Below, piece after piece: positions 40,522-49,939 of a stretch of 64,000 bases of DNA. How positions within the stretch are numbered: position 1 is the first letter of the stretch; every line of letters starts with the position of its first letter. The notes below the pieces were generated by a model. That model did no database searches and had not been told where the DNA came from. It saw only the letters and a list, made by a program, of their open reading frames with translations. The position numbers were made by a program, and so were the translations under genes. This DNA comes from Aeromicrobium sp. Root344 (GTDB taxonomy: Bacteria > Actinomycetota > Actinomycetes > Propionibacteriales > Nocardioidaceae): NCBI RefSeq assembly GCF_001425755.1, contig NZ_LMDH01000001.1:1558060-1622059 (forward strand), given 5' to 3'.

Positions 40522-43238
40522 TCGTGCTCCTTCCAGCCCCCGTCGGTCAGGAACGGACCGATGTCGTCACCCGGCTTGCTGCTCTTCGGGATCGAGTAGA
40601 AGTCGTGATACGAGTCGTACTGGTCGCCGATCTCGTTGACGAATGTCGAGTAGAACGGCGAGTCGGGCGACGAGCCCGGAGGCACGTGCTGCTTGAAGTA
40701 GCTGTCGAGCAGCGCCGAGGCGTCGTCGGCGAGCTTGTCGGAGTCCGCGGTGTAGGGGTAGCGCAGGCTGGACGGAACGTCGGATGCCGGGATCGCGTGG
40801 GACTGCACGAGGGCGTCGATCATGACAAGAGAGTTCGCTGTACGTACGTGCGAACCGGTCGGCGCCCAGTCGTCAGGCAGGTTGGGCGGCGGCGCGGGGA
40901 GCGAGGCCGGCGTCAGCAGATTGCTGACGAGCGTGTTCGCGACGCCGGCGGGGGCCCCGACAATGTCGCTGGCGATCGGAATCTTGCCGGCGAGCGTCGC
41001 GACGATGCCGGAGGCGATCTTCATGTCACGGATGTGATCGTTCTCGGCATCCTGCAGGTTGGCGTGGCGCTCGGTCGCCTCGTTCTCCGACGCGGCGTCG
41101 AGCATCGCGGAGAGCCTGGCGTTGGCGCCGGCCAGCTCGCGCGCGCCCATGCTGCCCGGGTCGTTGATGAACGCGCGGATGCGGTCCTGCTCGTGAGCCG
41201 TGACGAGGGTCGAGAGCCGGAACGCCGTGCTCTGGTGGTCGCCGGTGTCGTGGTCGCTCATCAGCAGCGTCATGAGGCGAACCTGGTCGGCCTTGGTCAG
41301 GCCGGCCGCGTCGTCCTCGCTCGCGAACTCGCTCAGATGGTCTGCCAGCCCGTTGGTGATGGCAATCGCGAGCAGCCGGTTGTTCTGGGCTGCCGAGTCG
41401 CCCTTGCCGTCGTCGTGGGAGCCCATCAGGTTCTTGAACACGTCGCCGTCGGTCTCGGAGATCGACTTGGCCAGGCCGTTGAAGGCCCGGTCGGCGAGAT
41501 ACTGCTCGTGCCCACCCGCAACGTGCGAGTCGTGGATCCAGTCGTACATGTGCGCGACCTGGCCCTCGTCGTCGCCCTTCCAGTCGTGGCCGAACAAGGT
41601 GGCGTTGAAGTTGGTCGTGCGCACCATGCCCAAGGGCTCGTCCTCGTTGAAGCTCGTGCCGTAGTAGTTGGGCGGCAGGTCTCCCTTGCCGGAGACCAGG
41701 TCGGACGTCGCCTCGTGGTTGCGGCTGACCACGTCGAGCACGTCGCTCGCGAGATCGTCGTCCCAGTTGTGGTCGTCGCCCGGCTGGCGGTCCCAGTACT
41801 GGTCGGTGATCGAGGTCGACGTGACTGCGGTCGAGGCGATGTGCTTGGCGAGGTCGTCGCCGGGCACCGCATCGCCGTGCGCGAGCAGTCGGGCCAGGTC
41901 CTTGAAGTCGTCGTTGTCGTCGAGCAGCTCGGTCGGGAACGCGCCGTTGGACCACGTGGACTGCGGAAGCTGATCGGCGTCGTGGCGCAGGTCTTCGGGC
42001 AGAGATTCCCAGCTGCCGCCGAAGTCCTCCTGGGAGGTGTTGAGTATCGCGTTGGCGTAGTCCTCCTGCAGCATGTCCTTCCACGAGTCGGTGAACCCGC
42101 CGACCTTGTCGGTGACGTCGTAGCTGCCGGAGAGTCCGCCGTACGGCGAGTAGGGGTAGTCCCGGGTCTCGCCGGTCTTCCACTCGTGCTCGTTGGCGTT
42201 GATGTAGTCGAGGATGTCGTCCTTCTTGGAGTAGGTGCCCGCCACGAACTCCTTGAGATAGGACTGCGCGTTGCCCACCGTCGTGTTGTGGGCCAGGTCG
42301 ACACCGTTCTTGGCCGCCCATGGCGCGAGCAGCGCCAGGCCCTCGTTGATCCCACTGACGTTGTGGAACGCGTTGAGGAAGTCTGCCGGACTGACATCGG
42401 CGTCGTCGCCCAGCACTCCGAGGATCTTGGCGACGTCGCCCTTGGCGTCGTCGCTGTCGACGTGCGGCAGCGCCAGGGCGATGATGTCGAGCTGCAGCCC
42501 CTGGCCCGGATCCTTGATCTGCAGCCAGCTCTCCAGCAGGCCGGGGTTCTCGTCGATGAACGCGGTCCGCTGCTCCTCGGTCATGTGAGCGAAGTCGGGC
42601 ATGAGCCCGGCATCCATGCGGGAGCGGTAGTAGTGGTACTTGTCCTCAGGGGTGAGGGCAAGGCCCGGCCACAGGCCCGCTGACGTCAGGGGGATGAGGC
42701 CGGCGCGGATCAGCTCGCGGACGTTCTCGTCGGTCGGGCCCTGCTTGAACTTGGAGGCGATGCCGTCGGCCGCGTCGTCGATGGTCGCCTCGGCCTGCGC
42801 GTAGCGGCCCTTGAGGTCGGCCTCGATGCCGGCAGCGATCCCCTTGTAGTCGATTTTCTCCTCGCCCGTCTTGTACTCGGGCTGGTGCTGCAAGCCGAAG
42901 ATCGTGCTGCGATAGCGCGTGTTGTAGTCGATGTTGATCTGGTTGACCGTGTTGTCGAACTGGTCGACGAAACCGGCGAACTGGTTGAGCAGGCCGACGG
43001 CGTACTGGCCCTTGGCGGCGAGGCTCTGGGCCGTGGTCCTGGCTGCTGTGGTGTTGGCCTTGACCCCGGCCTCGATGTCGCCCTCGATCGCCGCGGCGGC
43101 GTTCTTCTCGTCGCCCTCGAGCTCGCCGGCGAGCGACTGGATCACGGCTGCGTCGGATCCGGGCTTCTCGCCGGCAGCACGGATCGCGTCTCCCGTGACC
43201 TTCCAGTAGTCGAACGGTCCGTCAGTCCTCGTCACCAT
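40518..43238 (-). CDS. large type VII-type substrate B (MVTRT-domain protein)
   Basis: A 906-residue protein whose first about 230 residues are very close to protein A (MVTRTDGPFDYWKVTGDAIR; IQSLAGELEGDE; NTRYRSTIFGLQHQPE; FKQGPTDENVRELIRAGLIP). The rest diverges and is rich in Asp, His and Trp (for example DQYWDRQPGDDHNWDDDLAS), with no family recognised. A mid-region hydrophobic segment (GIVATLAGKIPIASDIVGAP) recurs at the same relative place as in protein A. No signal peptide is present. The ATG at 43238 follows GGGGG by six bases. It ends in GTGA overlap with its lipoprotein and lies directly downstream of the three small helical genes on the same strand. Confidence 0.65.
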   Translation of the reverse strand: MVTRTDGPFDYWKVTGDAIRAAGEKPGSDAAVIQSLAGELEGDEKNAAAAIEGDIEAGVKANTTAARTTAQSLAAKGQYAVGLLNQFAGFVDQFDNTVNQINIDYNTRYRSTIFGLQHQPEYKTGEEKIDYKGIAAGIEADLKGRYAQAEATIDDAADGIASKFKQGPTDENVRELIRAGLIPLTSAGLWPGLALTPEDKYHYYRSRMDAGLMPDFAHMTEEQRTAFIDENPGLLESWLQIKDPGQGLQLDIIALALPHVDSDDAKGDVAKILGVLGDDADVSPADFLNAFHNVSGINEGLALLAPWAAKNGVDLAHNTTVGNAQSYLKEFVAGTYSKKDDILDYINANEHEWKTGETRDYPYSPYGGLSGSYDVTDKVGGFTDSWKDMLQEDYANAILNTSQEDFGGSWESLPEDLRHDADQLPQSTWSNGAFPTELLDDNDDFKDLARLLAHGDAVPGDDLAKHIASTAVTSTSITDQYWDRQPGDDHNWDDDLASDVLDVVSRNHEATSDLVSGKGDLPPNYYGTSFNEDEPLGMVRTTNFNATLFGHDWKGDDEGQVAHMYDWIHDSHVAGGHEQYLADRAFNGLAKSISETDGDVFKNLMGSHDDGKGDSAAQNNRLLAIAITNGLADHLSEFASEDDAAGLTKADQVRLMTLLMSDHDTGDHQSTAFRLSTLVTAHEQDRIRAFINDPGSMGARELAGANARLSAMLDAASENEATERHANLQDAENDHIRDMKIASGIVATLAGKIPIASDIVGAPAGVANTLVSNLLTPASLPAPPPNLPDDWAPTGSHVRTANSLVMIDALVQSHAIPASDVPSSLRYPYTADSDKLADDASALLDSYFKQHVPPGSSPDSPFYSTFVNEIGDQYDSYHDFYSIPKSSKPGDDIGPFLTDGGWKEHE

Positions 43239-43351
43239 GTCGTGCCCCCGGTTCAACAAGATTGTCGTCGAAATGAGCGACGCCAGCGGGACATGCATCC
43301 CGCTGGCGCCGTTGTCGTGCTGTGCCGTCGTCGAACTGGCCGGAGCCGGTG

Positions 43352-43708
43352 TCAGACCTGGCGGTTGATGCGGTCGCCGACCTCAGAGGTCGTGCTGATC
43401 GGCGTTGCGAGGTTGGCGGCGCCCGCCTCGTCGCTGTTGCGAGCGGTCGAGGCCACGTTGGACACGTTGTGACCACCGTCGGTGAGCAGGTTGCCCAGCT
43501 TGCCCGAGTCGTCGAGCACATGGTCGTTCACGAAGCTCGTGAGCGCCGTGCCGACGATGGGGTGCCCGAGGCCGCCCGACGCGGAGTCGAGGCCTTCCTT
43601 GAGCCCCTTCGCCGCGGCATGGCCCGACGTCGAGCGTCCCGAGACCGTCGTCCCGACCTTGTGCAGCTGACCGACTTCGACGCCGGTGACGTCGCTGGAT
43701 CCACCCAT
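43352..43708 (-). CDS. small helical T7SS-associated protein 3
   Basis: A 118-residue, Gly/Ser/Ala-rich protein without signal or TM segment (MGGSSDVTGVEVGQLHKVGT; then GGLGHPIVGTALTSFVNDHV). It has no WXG motif. It lies 8 bases after the previous small gene and 113 bases before large protein B. Size, composition and position match the small secreted or chaperone-like proteins of ESX loci; the exact role is unknown. Confidence 0.6.
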   Translation of the reverse strand: MGGSSDVTGVEVGQLHKVGTTVSGRSTSGHAAAKGLKEGLDSASGGLGHPIVGTALTSFVNDHVLDDSGKLGNLLTDGGHNVSNVASTARNSDEAGAANLATPISTTSEVGDRINRQV

Positions 43709-43716
43709 GACGAGCC

Positions 43717-44022
43717 TCAGTTGATCGTGTTGAGCGACTTGTTGGCCGCGCTGCGGACGTTGGCGATGAACTCGTCGGTGTTCTCCGAGGTCTTGCCGGC
43801 GAGCTTGTTGACGTTGGTGTCGATCTCGTCGCCGTGGTGGCGGCTGACCGAGCGCGTCTGGGCCTGCAGGTCGGAGCCGACGCCGCCCTCCATCTGGTTC
43901 TGGAGGTGGGCCTGCTGACGGTCCGCGCCCTCGTTGGTCTCGCGGAAGTTGGCCATGTTGGAGCGGGTGTCGTCGACGTGCTGCTGGACGGACCCACGGT
44001 CTACGCGAAGCTGATCACTCAT
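43717..44022 (-). CDS. small helical T7SS-associated protein 2 (ESX-like)
   Basis: A 101-residue, nearly all-helical, hydrophilic protein (DQLRVDRGSVQQHVDDTRSN and SVSRHHGDEIDTNVNKLAGK). The length fits the WXG100 fold of EsxA/EsxB-type substrates, and N-F rather than W-x-G sits near the expected turn (RSNMANFRETNEGA). It contains no Trp. It is the middle of three tandem genes between eccC and the large proteins. The assignment to the WXG100 superfamily is by size, helicity and context only. Confidence 0.62.
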   Translation of the reverse strand: MSDQLRVDRGSVQQHVDDTRSNMANFRETNEGADRQQAHLQNQMEGGVGSDLQAQTRSVSRHHGDEIDTNVNKLAGKTSENTDEFIANVRSAANKSLNTIN

Positions 44023-44050
44023 GATGTCTCCTTGAAGTCGAAGGGGGCGC

Positions 44051-44410
44051 TCAGGCCCGGTTGATCTTGGCGGTCAGGTCGGACGCGGCGGTCTCGACGG
44101 TGCGGGACTCACCAGCCTGGTCGTGGGAGGCGGTGTCTTCGTGCCCGGCGGTGCGGCGCAGGTAGTCGGCGCCGCCAGCAGCGTTGTTGGTGTGCATGAG
44201 CGCACCGGCCGAGAGGCTGTTGGCCGCGGCGGTCGAGCCGTTGCCGGCCTGGGTCGCGAGCGCACCCTTGTTCTGGCCCAGCAGGTCAGCCGTGTGGTTG
44301 TGCTGCTTCTTGGAGAGGCCGTGCGCGTTCTCGCCTTCGGTGGCGAGGCCCTTGTTGCGCTGGAGGGCGCCCTCATAGCCCTCGGACAGTGATACGCGAT
44401 CTGAAGTCAT
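44051..44410 (-). CDS. small helical T7SS-associated protein 1 (ESX-like)
   Basis: A 119-residue soluble helical protein (MTSDRVSLSEGYEGALQRNK; then AANSLSAGALMHTNNAAGGA), again without Trp. It is the first of the three small genes; the stretch of 87 bases upstream holds its leader with GGGGG nine bases before the ATG and a TATCCT hexamer further up (44453-44448). It probably starts the transcript for the whole group. Its relation to protein 2 is not obvious, but they may form a heterodimer like EsxA/EsxB. Confidence 0.6.
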   Translation of the reverse strand: MTSDRVSLSEGYEGALQRNKGLATEGENAHGLSKKQHNHTADLLGQNKGALATQAGNGSTAAANSLSAGALMHTNNAAGGADYLRRTAGHEDTASHDQAGESRTVETAASDLTAKINRA

Positions 44411-44497
44411 CGTGGATTACCCCCTGTGTGAGTCAGTCAGTTTCCTCAGGATATGGCATCGACCCGATTTGCGACATCCTTGCTCATAGTGGACGGT

Positions 44498-47400
44498 TCA
44501 ACTGTTGCGCTGGTCGTCGTCGACCCGTGCCGTCTGGACCAGGGACGTGGCGCCGTCGCGCGTGACGTACATGGCGCGACCCTTGGGCAGGCGCCGCGAC
44601 GGGTGGCCGCCGACGAGCCGGCCCTCGAGCCGGTCGCCGGAGAACATGAATCCCGGTGCGCTGAGGTCGATCAGGCGCTGGATCATCGGCTCGAACACGG
44701 CACGCGACATACCACCCGTGCGCCGGGCGAGGACGAGGTGGAAGCCGAGGTCACGACCCTGCGGGAGCAGGTCGACGAGCGGCGCCAGCGGATCGCCCTG
44801 GGACGTCGCGACGAGGTCGTAGTCGTCGACGATGACGAACACCTCGAGGCCGGACCACCAGGTGCGGTTGCGGAGCTGCTCGGACGTGACGTCCGGACCG
44901 GGCACGCGGGCGCGGATCGCGCCCGCGACGTCGGCCGCCATCGCGGCCGCCTGCTCCATGCCGGTCGCGTACGTCAAGAGGTAGTCCTCGGGTACGACGT
45001 CGAGCAGCGAGCGGCGGTAGTCGACCACGACGATGCCGATCTCGTCGGCGGTGCGGCTCGAGACCAGGTTGTGGATCAGCAGCTTGAGCAGGTTGGACTT
45101 GCCGGTCTCGCCGTCGCCGTAGACCTGCAGGTGCGGGTCGGCGCCGAAGACGTCGATCTCGGCCGGTCCGAGGTTGAGCTCGGAGATGCCGACGAGGACG
45201 CCCTTGTCGCCGAGCTCGATGGGCGGCAGGTCGGCCAGCGTGACGAGGCGCGGCAGCACCTCGACCTTGGTGACGCTGCGGTCGCCCCACTTGGTGAGGA
45301 CGGCGTTGATCAAGGTCTGTTGCGCGGTGTCGTCGGCCGACGCGTCAGGCACCTCCAGCACCGGGAGCGCCGCCTGGAACAGCAGTGCCGAGTTGCGGGT
45401 GCCGGTGATGCCGCGCCCGTTGGCCTCCTTGGGGATCTGCTCCATGACCTTGCGGTCGAACTCCGAGTCGTACGCGTCGTTGATGCGCAGCTCGAGCCGG
45501 CCGCCCATCGAGCCCTGCATGCGCATGCGGACCTGCATGTTCTGGGTCACCGTGACGATGACGTGCACGCCGAAGTTGGTGCCGCGGGCGGCGATGTCGG
45601 CGATCGCGTAGTCGAGGTCGTCGAACTCGTCGCGGAACGTGCCCCAGCCGTCGACGATCAGGAAGATGTCACCGGGCTCGTCGTCGGGCACCGTGCCGGC
45701 GGCGCGGGCGCGGCGGAACGCGGCCATCGACTCGAGGCCGTGCTCGCGGAACATCGCCTCGCGGTGGTTGAGCGACGCGCGTACGTCGTTGACGGTGCGG
45801 CTGATGCGCTCCGGGTCGACCCGGGCCGCGACGGACGCGACGTGGGGGACACGTTGCAGCGCGCTGAGCGACCCTCCGCCGTAGTCGATGCAGTAGAAGA
45901 TGACGTCGCCCGGCGCGTACGACATCGACATCGACAGGATCAACGTACGGATGAGGGTCGACTTGCCGGTCTGCGGCGATCCGGAGATCACGACGTTGGC
46001 GCCGCCGCCCGTGAAGTCCCACTCGAGCGGGAACTGGCTCTGGTGGCCCGGGTCGTCGACCTGTCCGAGCACCGCGACACAGGTCGTGGGGTCGGACGTG
46101 TCGTCGAGCGAGATCAGCTCGCCGAGAGCGAGCTTGGCCGGCAGTGGCTCCAGCCAGACGGGCCGGACCTGCGTGGCGCCGGACGCCGTGATCTGGTCGC
46201 AGAGCACGTCGAGCACCGTGGCGTTGGAGGCGGCCTGGTCGACCCGCATCCCGCCGTCGAGATCGTCGAGCGCAGCCTGCTGGGCGGCGAGCCAGGCGCC
46301 GAGCCCGTTGACCGCGACGTAGGGGACGACCGGCACCGACGTCTTGGGCCCGTCGCTCGGCGGCACGTAGGGGGACGACACGAGTGCGGCCTTGAAGCGG
46401 TCGAACACGGTCGTGTCGACCTTGAGATAGCCGGAGCCGGGCTCCGGCGGCAGGTGGAACGCGTCGGGTACGCCGATCGCGTCGCGGCTCTCGCCCTCGG
46501 AGAACGTCCGGAGGCTGATCCTGTAGGAGAGGTGCGACTCGAGCCCGCGGATCTTGCCCATCTCGAGCTTCTGGGTCGCCAGCAGCAGGTGCACGCCGAT
46601 GGATCGCCCGATGCGCCCGATGGCCACGAACAGCTCGGCGAAGTCGGGCTTGGCGGTCAGCAGCTCGGAGAACTCGTCGACGATCACCAGCAGGTGCGGC
46701 AGCGGCTCGAGGTCCTCGCCGGCGTCGATGCGGTCCTGGTAGACCGTGACGTTGGGCAGGTTGCCGGCGTCCTTGAGGATCTCCTGGCGTCGCTGCATCT
46801 CGCCGTAGAGCGCGTCGCGCATCCGGTCGACGAGGGTGAGGTCGTCCTGGAGGTTGGTGATCATGCCGGCGATGTGCGGGATGTGCTCCATCGCCGCGAA
46901 CGTCGCGCCACCCTTGAAGTCGACCAGCATCAGGGCGAGCCGGTCCGGGCCGTGGCCGATGACGAGGGAGCTGACGAGCGTACGGAGCATCTCGGACTTG
47001 CCGGAGCCGGTGGCGCCGACGACGAGTCCGTGCGGCCCCATGCCGCCGTGCGCGGACTCCTTGAGGTCGAGCACGACGGTGTTGCCGGTCGCACCCACGC
47101 CGATCGGGACCCGCAGCAGGTCGCGCAGCGCTCGCGGCCGCCAGGAGCGTACGAGGTCGAGCTTCGCCGGGTCGGCGACACCGAGGATGTCGGGCAGGCC
47201 GACCGTGTCGGAGAGTCCGTCGTCGCTCGCGTCCTCGATCGTGAGGCGCAGCGCCGACAGCAGGCGGGCGACGGCGGAGGCGACGCCCTCCGGCGGGATG
47301 TCGAGCGTGAACGGCGCCTCGCGGGAGTCGAGCACGACCGAACCGTCGTCGCCGAGCTCGATGCGCTCGTTGACCGACTCCGGCTCGTGCCGGGCCGAGT

Positions 47401-48463
47401 CGAGCAGCGACACCACGTGCACGCCGAGGGCCGCGAGCGGGACCTGCGGGTCGGGCGACGTCAGGTGCTGCCCCGGCTGCAGCCCCTCGCCGTCGACGAT
47501 CACGACGAGGTGCGACGACGGCGCCGACGAGCCACCGCGCGATCGCTGGGCACGGTCGAGCCGGGCCTCGAGGTCGGCGGCCAGCAGCTCGGCCATCGCG
47601 GGCACGTCCGAGGTGACGCGCCGTGCCGGCAGGTCGCCGTCGAGGGCGCTGCCCGACTGCGTGTGGGGCAGCCACTTGATCCAGTCCCAGTCGGCGGCCG
47701 TGTCGTCGGAACGTACGAGTGCGATCTCGACGTCGTTGGGGCTCTGCAGCGTCGCGAGCTGGAGGACCAGGTTGGTCGCCAGCGCCCTGCGGTGGAACGG
47801 CCGGCCGATCACGCTGGTCTGGCCGATGTCGCGCAGGTTGAGCGTGATCGGCTGGGCGCGCAGCGAGGAGTAGCGCTGGGTCAGCTCCTGGGCGGCCTGC
47901 AGGCACACGGGGTCGAAGTCGTTGAGCGGCCCGGTGTCGGCGTCGAGCGTCAGGCCCGATGCCAAGGGCACCTCGCCCGTGCCGAGCCGTACGGACAGGA
48001 AGTCGAGGTGCGACGGGCGGCGCTCCCAGCGGCGGGTGTCGTCGCGGCAGATGTCGAGGAGCTCGTCGGTGCGGGGGTAGCGCCAGGCCTGCTCGGCGCG
48101 CTGGCTCGCGATCTGGTCGCGTGCCGTGTGGCGCAGGGCCTCGATGTAGTCGAGATAGCGCTCGCGGCCCTCGCGCACCTGGCGCTTGGTGCCGCTGCGC
48201 TGGCTGATCATCATCATCACGCCGATCGCGATCGACCCGATCAGCGCCAGCAGCGCCGCGACCGCCACGATGGGCCGGCCGCGCTGCGTGATGGCGACCG
48301 TCACGGAACCGGTGCCGCTCATGATCGGCATCATCATCATGCTGGCGCCGGCCATGGCGGGCGCAGCCTGCCCCTTCATGGGCGGAGCCTCGATCGACAG
48401 CGGCGCCGACTGCGTGCTCGGCGGCTCGATGCGGGCCGGACGTTTCACCAGTGCGGTCGTCAT
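44498..48463 (-). CDS. eccC: EccC-type type VII secretion ATPase (FtsK/SpoIIIE family)
   Basis: A 1,321-residue membrane ATPase, the motor and substrate receptor of type VII secretion. Two TM helices lie at about 60-85 (PIVAVAALLALIGSIAIGVM). Three P-loop domains follow: GATGSGKSEMLRTL (about 484-497), SGSPQTGKSTLIRTL (about 826-840) and YGDGETGKSNLLKLL (about 1113-1127). Walker-B-like VIVDEFSELL is in the first, and the QTGKST and EKKMG-like linker regions match the EccC plan. The start is the ATG at 48463; the frame remains open to 49459 but runs antisense to eccD. It is divergent from eccD and upstream of the three small helical genes, typical of an ESX locus. Confidence 0.9.
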   Translation of the reverse strand: MTTALVKRPARIEPPSTQSAPLSIEAPPMKGQAAPAMAGASMMMMPIMSGTGSVTVAITQRGRPIVAVAALLALIGSIAIGVMMMISQRSGTKRQVREGRERYLDYIEALRHTARDQIASQRAEQAWRYPRTDELLDICRDDTRRWERRPSHLDFLSVRLGTGEVPLASGLTLDADTGPLNDFDPVCLQAAQELTQRYSSLRAQPITLNLRDIGQTSVIGRPFHRRALATNLVLQLATLQSPNDVEIALVRSDDTAADWDWIKWLPHTQSGSALDGDLPARRVTSDVPAMAELLAADLEARLDRAQRSRGGSSAPSSHLVVIVDGEGLQPGQHLTSPDPQVPLAALGVHVVSLLDSARHEPESVNERIELGDDGSVVLDSREAPFTLDIPPEGVASAVARLLSALRLTIEDASDDGLSDTVGLPDILGVADPAKLDLVRSWRPRALRDLLRVPIGVGATGNTVVLDLKESAHGGMGPHGLVVGATGSGKSEMLRTLVSSLVIGHGPDRLALMLVDFKGGATFAAMEHIPHIAGMITNLQDDLTLVDRMRDALYGEMQRRQEILKDAGNLPNVTVYQDRIDAGEDLEPLPHLLVIVDEFSELLTAKPDFAELFVAIGRIGRSIGVHLLLATQKLEMGKIRGLESHLSYRISLRTFSEGESRDAIGVPDAFHLPPEPGSGYLKVDTTVFDRFKAALVSSPYVPPSDGPKTSVPVVPYVAVNGLGAWLAAQQAALDDLDGGMRVDQAASNATVLDVLCDQITASGATQVRPVWLEPLPAKLALGELISLDDTSDPTTCVAVLGQVDDPGHQSQFPLEWDFTGGGANVVISGSPQTGKSTLIRTLILSMSMSYAPGDVIFYCIDYGGGSLSALQRVPHVASVAARVDPERISRTVNDVRASLNHREAMFREHGLESMAAFRRARAAGTVPDDEPGDIFLIVDGWGTFRDEFDDLDYAIADIAARGTNFGVHVIVTVTQNMQVRMRMQGSMGGRLELRINDAYDSEFDRKVMEQIPKEANGRGITGTRNSALLFQAALPVLEVPDASADDTAQQTLINAVLTKWGDRSVTKVEVLPRLVTLADLPPIELGDKGVLVGISELNLGPAEIDVFGADPHLQVYGDGETGKSNLLKLLIHNLVSSRTADEIGIVVVDYRRSLLDVVPEDYLLTYATGMEQAAAMAADVAGAIRARVPGPDVTSEQLRNRTWWSGLEVFVIVDDYDLVATSQGDPLAPLVDLLPQGRDLGFHLVLARRTGGMSRAVFEPMIQRLIDLSAPGFMFSGDRLEGRLVGGHPSRRLPKGRAMYVTRDGATSLVQTARVDDDQRNS

Positions 48464-48583
48464 GAGTCCCCGGGTTCGATGAGCGGATGTGTGGTGGCGT
48501 GGGTCAACGATATGCTCGCAAGCGCCATCTCGAGCCCGCAAGGTGCGGCCACTGGCATACCGTGACGTCAAGGGGGTTGACCG

Positions 48584-49939
48584 TTGCTGACTGCATACAG
48601 CCGGGTCACGGTCGTCACGACCGATCGTACGATCGACCTCGCCCTCCCCAACGCGTTGCCGCTGGCTGACGTGTTGCCGCAGGTCATGCGCTACGCGGCC
48701 CCCGACAACACCAACGGCTCGCCGACGAGCTGGACCCTCGCCCACCTGGGTGGCGCCTCGCTGTCCTTGGCGCAGACCTTGGGTGACGCCGGGGTGCTCG
48801 ACGGCGACATCCTCGAGCTGCGGGCGCAGGACGACGACGTCCGCCCGGTGGCGGTCGAGGACGTACGCGACACCGTCGAGGACAGCGTCGACGCGTCCGG
48901 CGGCGTCTGGACGACGCTGACCACGCGCTCCTTCACGGTGATCCTCGGTGTCGCGGTGCTCACCGCGCTCGGCGTCATCGCCTGGGCCGCGGGCCAGCTC
49001 GACGAGGGCGGCCGCCTCGCGGACGTCATCACCCCGACCGCGACGCTGCTCACGACGGCCGTCCTGCTGTTCGTCACGTGGTGGGCCTCGCGGTTCGCGC
49101 GCGTCGTCGACGCGCAGGTCGCGGCGGCCGGCGCGATGGTCTTCGCCGCACTCGCCGGGTCGGTGCTCGGTGACCGCGCCGACGTCGACAGCTGGGAGGT
49201 CGTCGCGATCACCGTCGCCGCGGTCGCCGTGGTCGCCGGGGTCGCTCGACTCCTCACACCCGCAGCCACCGGCCACCTCGCGGTCGGCGTCGTCGTCCTG
49301 GTCGCGGGACTCAGCTATGCCATCGTCGGCTGGACCGACATCCCGGTCGACCACTACCGTCGCGTCCTCCCGGTCGTCGTCCTCCTGGTCGTCGGCGTCA
49401 TCCCGTTGGTGTCGCTGTCGGTCGGCGGTCTGGCCAGCGCGGACTACCGCGTACGCCATGTCGGCCGGCTCGACCTCGTCACGCTGCGGGCCCGCTATCG
49501 CGCGAGCAACGCCGTCCTGATCGGCTCCCTCGTCGGCATCGCCCTGGTCGTCGCGTGGGGTGGCATCGCGCTCGACCTGGCCGGCAGCTCGTGGGACCGC
49601 ACGTTGGCCCTGACGCTCGCCGCCGCAGCCATCCTCCGGTCACGACTGTTCTCCCGTACGCCGCACATGCTGCCGCTGCGTGTCGCCGGCATCGCGGTCA
49701 TGGTGTTCGCAGCGGTCCGCTTCGCCGTCGAGGAGGAGTCCACGACGCCATGGCTCGTCGTCGCGGTCGCCCTGGTGCTGCTCGCGGCAGTCGCGCTGTC
49801 GACGCTGCAGATGTCCGACATCACCCGGGCGCGCGTCAAGCGCTGGCTCAACGTCGTCGAGTTCCTGGTCGTGGTCGACCTCCTCGTCGTGCTGTTCGGC
49901 GCCCTCGGCGTCTACGACAAGATGGGAGGGGTCTTCTGA
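48584..49939 (+). CDS. eccD: EccD-type type VII secretion membrane protein
   Basis: A 451-residue protein. The N-terminal about 80 residues are the ubiquitin-like YukD domain (YSRVTVVTTDRTIDLALPNA, then LGDAGVLDGDILELRAQ), as in EccD. About 11 TM helices follow (for example SFTVILGVAVLTALGVIAWA and HLAVGVVVLVAGLSYAIVGW). EccD forms the channel-like dimer of the ESX membrane complex. The TTG at 48584 has GGGGG seven bases upstream. The stop overlaps the next ATG by one base, so eccD heads a cotranscribed group that reaches the MinD-like gene. Confidence 0.88.
   Translation: MLTAYSRVTVVTTDRTIDLALPNALPLADVLPQVMRYAAPDNTNGSPTSWTLAHLGGASLSLAQTLGDAGVLDGDILELRAQDDDVRPVAVEDVRDTVEDSVDASGGVWTTLTTRSFTVILGVAVLTALGVIAWAAGQLDEGGRLADVITPTATLLTTAVLLFVTWWASRFARVVDAQVAAAGAMVFAALAGSVLGDRADVDSWEVVAITVAAVAVVAGVARLLTPAATGHLAVGVVVLVAGLSYAIVGWTDIPVDHYRRVLPVVVLLVVGVIPLVSLSVGGLASADYRVRHVGRLDLVTLRARYRASNAVLIGSLVGIALVVAWGGIALDLAGSSWDRTLALTLAAAAILRSRLFSRTPHMLPLRVAGIAVMVFAAVRFAVEEESTTPWLVVAVALVLLAAVALSTLQMSDITRARVKRWLNVVEFLVVVDLLVVLFGALGVYDKMGGVF

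Noticed and set aside
44453..48565. A 1,370-codon open frame on the plus strand
   Set aside because: It is the antisense of eccC. The translation is Arg/Val/Asp/His-rich low-complexity sequence with no domain, as expected from the GC3 shadow of a real gene.
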